From contig NZ_FOKG01000004.1 of assembly GCF_900111885.1 (NCBI RefSeq), forward strand, positions 236,164 through 300,163: DNA of 64,000 bases, in the 5' to 3' direction. The stretch comes from Amycolatopsis marina (GTDB taxonomy: Bacteria > Actinomycetota > Actinomycetes > Mycobacteriales > Pseudonocardiaceae). Each line of letters opens with the position of its first letter. The stretch's first letter is position 1. This document shows, piece after piece, positions 58,494 through 64,000 of the stretch. The translations under genes were made by a program, and so were the position numbers. The notes under the pieces are model-generated. The model was not told the origin of the DNA and made no database searches. It saw only the letters and a program-made list of their open reading frames with translations.

Positions 58494-59441
58494 ATGAGGT
58501 CCGTGGGAAACAGCGTGGTCTTCACAATCGGCGAACTGGCCCGGCGCACCGGGCTCCCGGTGAAGACGATCCGCTTCTACTCCGACGAGGGGCTGCTGCC
58601 GCCCACCGAACGCACGCACGCCGGTTACCGCCTCTACGACGCCACCTCGCTCGCCCGGCTGGAACTCGTCCGGACATTGCGCGAGCTGGGCATCGGGCTG
58701 GCCGACATCGAGCGGGCGCTGACGCGCCAGACCAGCGTGGCACAGCTCGCCGTCCGTCATGTCGAGGCCCTCGACGAGCAGATCCGCAGGCTCACCCTGC
58801 GCAGATCGGTACTGCGGGCGGTCGCCAAACGAGATTCCGAACTGGAGGACGTAGCGCTGATGAACCAGCTCGCATCGTTGCCCGACGAGGAACGCAAACG
58901 TTTGCTCGACGAGTTCTGGGACGAGGTCACCGAAGGCCTCGACCTCGATCCGGAGTTCTACCAGCGCATGCGGTCGGCAAAACCGGAGCTACCGGACGAT
59001 CCGAGCCCGGAGCAGCTGGCGGCCTGGATCGAGCTGGCCGAACTGGTCCAGGACAGCGAGTTCCGGCGCCTGATCCGCGAGATGGGCGAACAGCACTCCT
59101 CGGACCGCAAGGCAGGCGTTGACCTCAGCCCCGCTCGGCACGATCCCTGGTGTGACTGGATGGCAACGGCCGAACAGGCGATGGCCGACGGTTGCGAGCC
59201 CGGCTCGGAACAGGGCCGCGCGCTGGCAGCGGAAGTGGCTCGCACCTGGGCCACCGCGGACCTCGATCCGGCCGAACCCCGCCACCGCAAACAACTGGCC
59301 GAGCGGATCGACGCCGGCAACGACGCACGTGCCGAGCGCTACTGGCAGCTGCTCGCCACCATCAACGGCTGGCCGCCGGTGCCGACCCGGCACCACGTCG
59401 TGGAATGGCTGGTCGCCGCACTGCGCGCCTCCGCCGGTTGA
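58494..59441 (+). CDS. MerR-family transcriptional regulator
   Basis: A 315-residue regulator. FTIGELARRTGLPVKTIRFYSDEG near residue 10 is the MerR winged helix, then the dimerisation coiled coil (VRHVEALDEQIRRLTLRR). The last 190 residues form a large helical ligand domain resembling TipA-like antibiotic-sensing extensions only in position. The ligand is unknown. A MerR-type dyad lies in its promoter; since this leaves little leader, GTG at 58515 is an alternative start. Confidence 0.88.
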   Translation: MRSVGNSVVFTIGELARRTGLPVKTIRFYSDEGLLPPTERTHAGYRLYDATSLARLELVRTLRELGIGLADIERALTRQTSVAQLAVRHVEALDEQIRRLTLRRSVLRAVAKRDSELEDVALMNQLASLPDEERKRLLDEFWDEVTEGLDLDPEFYQRMRSAKPELPDDPSPEQLAAWIELAELVQDSEFRRLIREMGEQHSSDRKAGVDLSPARHDPWCDWMATAEQAMADGCEPGSEQGRALAAEVARTWATADLDPAEPRHRKQLAERIDAGNDARAERYWQLLATINGWPPVPTRHHVVEWLVAALRASAG

Positions 59442-59553
59442 GCGGGACCGCGCTCGTCCACCACAGATCAGTGGGATGGAGCACTTCCCGGGTGTAAAGA
59501 CCTCGGCGTGGGGTCAGGCTGCGAGCAGGCCCCACGGCGGAGGGACGAAGGGC

Positions 59554-60222
59554 ATGGACCAGCGCACCCGAGGCAGGCGCGGCACCACGGCCATCCAGGT
59601 CGCCGGGGCCCTGTGCTTCCTGCTCCTGATCCAGTTCTTCGTGCTGCACGTCGTCGTCGAGTCGGCGTGGACGACGCCGTACAGCTGGGCGACCAACGCC
59701 ATCAGCGATCTCGGTACCGCCCGTTCGCCCTGGCACACGGCGATGAACGTGTCCTTCGTCGTCAACGGCCTGTGCATGGCGGCGGGCGGACTGTTACTCG
59801 GCCGCGCGGTGTCCGAACAGCTGGCACCCGGTTCGCGGCACCTGCCACTGACCGCGGCGGCTCTGCTGGCAATCGCGGGAGCGGGCACGGTTCTGGTCGG
59901 GTTGAACCCCGGCGACCAGCGGGTGGTCCTTCACCTGGTCGGCGCCTTCGCCGCCACCATTCTCGGGAACGCGGGGGTGCTACTGCTCGGGCTGTCGATG
60001 CGCCGCGCGGGCCGGCCGGGGTGGGCCGCCGGGATCGCCGGCGGCGTGCTCGGCTTCGCCGGGGCGGCCGTCACCGGACTCCATCTGCTCGGCGCACTCC
60101 CCGGACAGCACGAGTGGGGTGGCGCGGCGGAGCGGGTGGCCATCTTTCCGATGCTGATCGCGATGATCCTCATCGGTGGCGCACAACTACTGCCGTCAGG
60201 CGTTGGTGTTGAAGCGGACTAG
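59554..60222 (+). CDS. DUF998 membrane protein
   Basis: A 222-residue protein with six membrane helices. TNAISDLGTARSPWHTAMNVSF near residue 44 is the family signature (YSxxxNTISDLG-like). VLVGLNPGDQRVVLHLVGAF near 110 follows. Members are integral membrane proteins without a fixed role. ATG at 59554 follows GGGACGAAGGGC. It is 112 bp after the MerR gene and could be its target. Its stop overlaps the folK stop on the other strand. Confidence 0.84.
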   Translation: MDQRTRGRRGTTAIQVAGALCFLLLIQFFVLHVVVESAWTTPYSWATNAISDLGTARSPWHTAMNVSFVVNGLCMAAGGLLLGRAVSEQLAPGSRHLPLTAAALLAIAGAGTVLVGLNPGDQRVVLHLVGAFAATILGNAGVLLLGLSMRRAGRPGWAAGIAGGVLGFAGAAVTGLHLLGALPGQHEWGGAAERVAIFPMLIAMILIGGAQLLPSGVGVEAD

Positions 60223-60710
60223 AGAACCAGATCGGCTCGGAGCCGGACACCGGCACGGTCCGCTTCGGACAGCGCGCTCAACAGGTCCGCGGCTTGCCCG
60301 TGACCCGGCACCTCGGCCGCGGGATCGATCTCCAGCCATGGAATGAGGACGGTCGCCCGCTGCGAGGTCCCGGGATGTGGCAGCAGCAGCTCAGGGTCGT
60401 CGGACCGGACGTCGTCCACAGTCACCACGTCGACGTCGAGGGTCCGCGGACCCCACCGTTGTTCCCGCCTGCGGTGCGCGGCCTGCTCCAACTCCTGCGC
60501 CCGCCGGAGCCAGCCCCGGTGATCAACCGCCGGATCGTCCACAATGCACACCGCATTCAGGAAGTCGGGCTGGTCCCGGACACCCCACGCCTCCGTCTCG
60601 TACACCCCGGACACGGCGACAAGACAGTCACGCAGGCCATCGACGGCCAGCCGGAGGTAAGCGTGGCGGTCACCGAGATTCGACCCGAGGGAGAGCACGG
60701 CCCGGCTCAT
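60219..60710 (-). CDS. folK: 6-hydroxymethyl-dihydropterin pyrophosphokinase
   Basis: A 163-residue enzyme transferring pyrophosphate from ATP to hydroxymethyl-dihydropterin in folate synthesis. [20 protein letters not shown] near residue 7 is the first motif; the central metal/ATP site is [21 protein letters not shown] near 80, with HP in [18 protein letters not shown]. Its ATG overlaps the folB stop by 4 bp. Confidence 0.95.
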   Translation of the reverse strand: MSRAVLSLGSNLGDRHAYLRLAVDGLRDCLVAVSGVYETEAWGVRDQPDFLNAVCIVDDPAVDHRGWLRRAQELEQAAHRRREQRWGPRTLDVDVVTVDDVRSDDPELLLPHPGTSQRATVLIPWLEIDPAAEVPGHGQAADLLSALSEADRAGVRLRADLVL

Positions 60711-61090
60711 GGCCGGTCCTCGCGCGAACGGTGCACGGTGACCGCGACATCGGCGAACGACAGCGGGATCGGGGCAGCCGGTTTGTGCACGGTGACCTCG
60801 ACGGCGTGCAGACGATCGTCCGCGAGCACCTCATCGGCGATCTTGCCCGCGACGCTCTCGATCAGGTCGAAGGGCGGACCGCTGACGACGCCTGCGGCGA
60901 GTTCGGCGAGTTCCCCGTAGTGCAGGGTCTCGGCGAGATCGTCGGAAGCGGCCGCCGCCGTCAGATCCAGCCACACCGTTATGTCGACGAGGAAATCCTG
61001 GCCGTCCCGCTTCTCATGGTCGAAAACGCCGTGCCTGCCGAACACCCGTAGTCCGGTCAGGGTGATCCGGTCACGCGTGTGCTCCCCCAT
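60707..61090 (-). CDS. folB: Dihydroneopterin aldolase
   Basis: A 127-residue T-fold enzyme that splits dihydroneopterin. [22 protein letters not shown] near residue 9 carries the substrate Glu/His region, [26 protein letters not shown] near 60 includes the anchor Glu, and [13 protein letters not shown] near 100 has the catalytic Lys. The ATG at 61090 lies 20 bp inside the end of folP, so translation is coupled. Confidence 0.94.
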   Translation of the reverse strand: MGEHTRDRITLTGLRVFGRHGVFDHEKRDGQDFLVDITVWLDLTAAAASDDLAETLHYGELAELAAGVVSGPPFDLIESVAGKIADEVLADDRLHAVEVTVHKPAAPIPLSFADVAVTVHRSREDRP

Positions 61091-61961
61091 GGGTCTGCGC
61101 ACCTCCCTGCCATGCCGCGGCCACGCTGACCGCATCCAGCGAGGCACCGACCTCGTGGACCCGGACACCCCACGCACCCGCTGCGGCGGCCAGGGTGGAC
61201 ACGGCCGCGGTGGCGTCCTCCCGGCCCGAAGCCTGCCTCGGCTCGCCGTCGGCACCCGCGAGCAACCGGCCGAGGAAACGCTTGCGGGACGCGCCGACCA
61301 GCACCGGAAACCCCAGTGCCAGCAACACGTCCAGTCGGCCCAGCAGCGCCCAGTCGTGCTCGGCTCGCTTGGCGAACCCGAGGCCGGGGTCGAGCACGAT
61401 CGCCTCCGGCCGTACTCCCGCCGCCAGTGCCGCATCCACCCGCGCGGACAGCTCATCGCGTACTTCACCGACGACATCGTCGTAGGTCGCCAGCGCGTTC
61501 ATGTCCTTGCTGTGACCGCGCCAGTGCATCAGCACCCACGGCACATCGGACTCGGCGGCCACCCGTGCCATACCCGGATCGGCCAGGCCACCGGACACGT
61601 CGTTGATGACCTGTGCGCCCGCCTCGAGTGCGGCGGCGGCCACCGCGGCGCGGGTGGTGTCGACCGACATCGCCACCCCGTCCTCGGCCAGCGCGCGGAT
61701 GACCGGCAGCACCCGCTCGATCTCTGTCGAGGCGTCCACCCTGGACGCGCCGGGTCGCGTGGACTCGCCGCCGACGTCGATCAGGTCGGCACCGCGGTGC
61801 CACATCCGGTGTGCGTGCGCGATCGCGTCGTCCACGACCACATAGCGACCACCGTCGGAGAACGAGTCCGGGGTCACGTTCAGCACACCCATGACCGCGC
61901 AACGGCCAGGGTTGGGCAGGCCGGGATGCGAATCGCCGACCGTGTGCGACACCGAGGTCAC
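61071..61961 (-). CDS. folP: Dihydropteroate synthase
   Basis: A 296-residue TIM-barrel enzyme, the target of sulfonamides, joining pterin pyrophosphate and p-aminobenzoate. [17 protein letters not shown] near residue 24 is loop 1, [13 protein letters not shown] near 60 loop 2, [11 protein letters not shown] near 120, [14 protein letters not shown] near 222 the phosphate site, and VRVHEVGA at the end. GTG at 61961 overlaps the folE stop (GTGA). Confidence 0.95.
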   Translation of the reverse strand: MTSVSHTVGDSHPGLPNPGRCAVMGVLNVTPDSFSDGGRYVVVDDAIAHAHRMWHRGADLIDVGGESTRPGASRVDASTEIERVLPVIRALAEDGVAMSVDTTRAAVAAAALEAGAQVINDVSGGLADPGMARVAAESDVPWVLMHWRGHSKDMNALATYDDVVGEVRDELSARVDAALAAGVRPEAIVLDPGLGFAKRAEHDWALLGRLDVLLALGFPVLVGASRKRFLGRLLAGADGEPRQASGREDATAAVSTLAAAAGAWGVRVHEVGASLDAVSVAAAWQGGAQTHGGAHA

Positions 61962-62545
61962 CGCCGACCCATGATCAGATCGAGCGCCTCCGCCCGCGAG
62001 GATGCCGAGGTCTGCAACAGCCCGCGGACCGCGGAGGTGGTCGTACGCGCACCCGGTTTCCGGACCCCGCGCATCGACATGCACAGATGCTCGGCCTCCA
62101 CGACGACGATCACCCCGCGCGGCTTGAGTCTGCGCTGCAGGGCGTCGGCGACCTGGGAGGTGAGCCGTTCCTGAACCTGCGGGCGCTTGGCGTAGAGATC
62201 CACAAGGCGAGCCAGCTTCGACAGCCCGGTCACCTTGCCCTGGTTGTTCGGGATATAGCCGACGTGCGCCACCCCGTGGAAGGGAACGAGGTGGTGCTCG
62301 CAGGTGCTGTACATCGGGATGTCGGTGACCAGGACGAGTTCCTCGTGGCTCTCGTCGAAGGTCTTGTCCAACACGGCGTCCGGATCGTTGTACAGACCCG
62401 CGAACATCTCGTGGTAGGCGCGGGCCACCCTTGCCGGAGTGTCTTTCAACCCGTCCCGGTCCGGGTCCTCACCACAGGCGAGCAGCAACTCGCGCACAGC
62501 CCTCTCGGCGCGCGCCTGGTCGAAAATTCGACCTGTGGCGTGCAC
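61958..62545 (-). CDS. folE: GTP cyclohydrolase I
   Basis: A 195-residue enzyme converting GTP to dihydroneopterin triphosphate. Zinc site Cys/His in [14 protein letters not shown] near residue 86 and later Cys in [12 protein letters not shown] near 156; [20 protein letters not shown] near 26 and [20 protein letters not shown] near 112 are family blocks. No ATG is in frame; GTG at 62545, ahead of [13 protein letters not shown], is the best start. First of the folE-folP-folB-folK run, 43 bp after ftsH. Confidence 0.94.
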   Translation of the reverse strand: MHATGRIFDQARAERAVRELLLACGEDPDRDGLKDTPARVARAYHEMFAGLYNDPDAVLDKTFDESHEELVLVTDIPMYSTCEHHLVPFHGVAHVGYIPNNQGKVTGLSKLARLVDLYAKRPQVQERLTSQVADALQRRLKPRGVIVVVEAEHLCMSMRGVRKPGARTTTSAVRGLLQTSASSRAEALDLIMGRR

Positions 62546-62588
62546 CGGAACTACCTGCTCGGGAGTGGACTGTCCGTTCCCGGTTGCC

Positions 62589-64000
62589 TCACTGCTGATG
62601 GTTACCGTCCGGGTCGTCGTTCGTACGCCGGTGCTGCCCCTCCGCGCGCCCTTGGTCGGGGTACTCCTGCTCGGGGTACCGGGCACCTGGCTGCTGGCCG
62701 CCCTGCTGCCCCTGGCCCGGCTCGCCGCCGAACCACTGCGGATCACCGGCCCGCTGCTCGCCCTGCTGCGGCGGTTTCGGCGCGTTCGACCGCCACGGCT
62801 GGCTCGGCCGTCCGCTGGGGGACGTGGCTGGCGTCCACCCGGGAGGCGCGCCGTAGTTCGGCGGACCCCCATGGCCTGCGGGTGACTGCGGTGCGTTGCC
62901 GCCGTACTGCTGCTGCGGCCAGCCGCCGTTCCCCGCACCATCACCGTTGCCGTTCGGCCGCGTGCCGTTCGGGTACCCACCCGGCGGCGGCGGTGCGTAG
63001 GGGTTCGAGTTGGGCTGCGGCGCCTGCTGCTGATAGCCGGGCTGCGGCGGCTCGGGTGCCTGCCTCGGCGGGCCACCCGGAAGGTCGCCCGCACCGGGCG
63101 CGGTCCGCACCGGGGTCGGCGCCGGCTCCCGCTCGGGCCTGCGCTCCTCGGGCGGCGGCCAGGGCTCGCCACGTTCCTTCGCCAGCTCGGCCGGAGTCTT
63201 GATCGGCGGCTTGTCCGACGGCTTGCGCTCACCGAACTCGTTGAACACGGTGATGTGCGGACGCTTCTCCACGGTCGCGAAGATGCGCTCCAGGTCCTTG
63301 CGCTGCAGGGTCTCCTTATGCAGCAGCTCGATGACCAGCTCGTCGAGCACGTCGCGGTAGGTGTTGAGCACCTCCCACGCCTCGGTGTGCGCCGTCTCGA
63401 TGAGCTTGCGCACCTCCTCGTCGATCTCGTGCGCGACCTCGTGCGAGTAGTCCGCCTGCCGCCCGGCCGATCGGCCGAGGAACGGGTCCCCCTGCTCCTG
63501 GCCGTACTTGACCGCGCCGAGCCGGGCACTCATGCCGTACTCGGTCACCATCGCCCTGGCGATCTTGGTGGCCTGCTCGATGTCCGACGAAGCACCGGTG
63601 GTCGGCTCGTGGAACACGAGTTCCTCGGCGGTCCGGCCGCCCATCGCGAACACCAGTCGCCCGATCATCTCGGAGCGGGTCATCAACTCCTTGTCGTCCT
63701 CGGGGACGAGCAGGGCGTGCCCACCGGTCCGGCCACGCGGCAGGATCGTCAGCTTGTACACCGGTTCGATGTCCGGCATCGCCCACGCGGCCAGCGCGTG
63801 CCCGCCCTCGTGGTAGGCGGTGATCTTCTTTTCCTTCTCGGAGATGATCCGGCTCTTGCGAGCGGGTCCACCGATGACGCGGTCGACCGACTCCTCCAGA
63901 GCCTCGTCGGTGATCACGCTGCCGTGCTCGCGCGCGGTGAGCAGGGCGGCCTCGTTGATCACGTTCGCCAGATCGGCACCCGACATTCCCACCGTGCGCT
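62589..64000 (-). CDS. ftsH: ATP-dependent zinc metalloprotease FtsH, 3' part (5' end beyond the window)
   Basis: The visible part begins inside the AAA+ module ([20 protein letters not shown], second region of homology) and runs to the stop. The protease zinc motif is [11 protein letters not shown], with HEGGH as in mycobacterial FtsH rather than HEAGH, and the third ligand Asp in [15 protein letters not shown]. After [15 protein letters not shown] comes about 180 residues of Pro/Gly/Gln-rich disordered tail ([16 protein letters not shown]), much longer than in enterobacteria. Membrane helices and Walker motifs are outside the window. A membrane quality-control protease. Confidence 0.95.
   Translation of the reverse strand, partial: RTVGMSGADLANVINEAALLTAREHGSVITDEALEESVDRVIGGPARKSRIISEKEKKITAYHEGGHALAAWAMPDIEPVYKLTILPRGRTGGHALLVPEDDKELMTRSEMIGRLVFAMGGRTAEELVFHEPTTGASSDIEQATKIARAMVTEYGMSARLGAVKYGQEQGDPFLGRSAGRQADYSHEVAHEIDEEVRKLIETAHTEAWEVLNTYRDVLDELVIELLHKETLQRKDLERIFATVEKRPHITVFNEFGERKPSDKPPIKTPAELAKERGEPWPPPEERRPEREPAPTPVRTAPGAGDLPGGPPRQAPEPPQPGYQQQAPQPNSNPYAPPPPGGYPNGTRPNGNGDGAGNGGWPQQQYGGNAPQSPAGHGGPPNYGAPPGWTPATSPSGRPSQPWRSNAPKPPQQGEQRAGDPQWFGGEPGQGQQGGQQPGARYPEQEYPDQGRAEGQHRRTNDDPDGNHQQ

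Noticed and set aside
1..64000. rRNA, tRNA genes, CRISPR arrays and prophage
   Set aside because: I looked for them and saw none; the only mobile-element trace is the decayed transposase at 48061-48370.

Overview
The window is high-GC DNA from an actinobacterium. Its right half keeps the gene order of the mycobacterial Rv3588c-Rv3610c region: carbonic anhydrase, mutY, a hydrolase, mhuD, clpC1, lsr2, lysS, coaX, panD, panC, three family-of-unknown-function genes, folK-folB-folP-folE, ftsH. Lsr2, MhuD, ClpC1, a DivIVA-like coiled-coil protein and a DUF6779/DUF3180 pair fit the Mycobacteriales/Pseudonocardiales. The left half is unlike mycobacteria, so a Pseudonocardiaceae-type genome (Amycolatopsis/Saccharomonospora relatives) is the best guess; this is an inference.

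Layout. 1-11 kb: cytochrome oxidase subunit I, two exported sugar-active proteins, a VOC protein, a thioesterase, a SigE-type sigma factor with two small partners, and a TetR/MFS efflux pair with two operator palindromes. 11-23 kb: a polyol/short-sugar catabolic island (SDR, class II aldolase, two FGGY kinases, hydroxyacid dehydrogenase, RpiB-type isomerase, DhaK-DhaL kinase, HAD and histidine phosphatases, DeoR regulator, polyol-type MFS permease). Three of its promoters share a TGTTAA-A-TTAACA-like operator. 23-32 kb: a DivIVA-like protein, three tandem DUF445 paralogues, a znuABC zinc importer with a Zur-like box, and a LacI regulator. 32-41 kb: beta-carbonic anhydrase, mutY, amidase, M1 peptidase, mhuD haem oxygenase, sirtuin, pyroglutamyl peptidase. 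41-50 kb: clpC1, an FhuF-like reductase under an IdeR/DtxR-like iron box, a tandem Imm5-like pair, an MFS pump, a decayed IS5-type transposase, lsr2, lysS. 50-64 kb: a guanidine-III riboswitch driving a Gdx/SugE exporter, the pantothenate/CoA genes, a PrsW-type protease, DUF genes, a MerR regulator, the folate operon and the 3' part of ftsH, which runs off the right edge.

The most unusual non-coding signals are: (i) a 20-bp perfect palindrome, GCACTTTCCCGGGAAAGTGC, present six times as three close pairs, each pair 2-25 bp after a stop codon and with centre spacings near whole helical turns; (ii) a 133-bp element with perfect 28-bp inverted repeats between pcp and clpC1; (iii) the DeoR-type operator set of the polyol island; and (iv) the guanidine-III riboswitch. 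I saw no rRNA, tRNA, CRISPR array or prophage.
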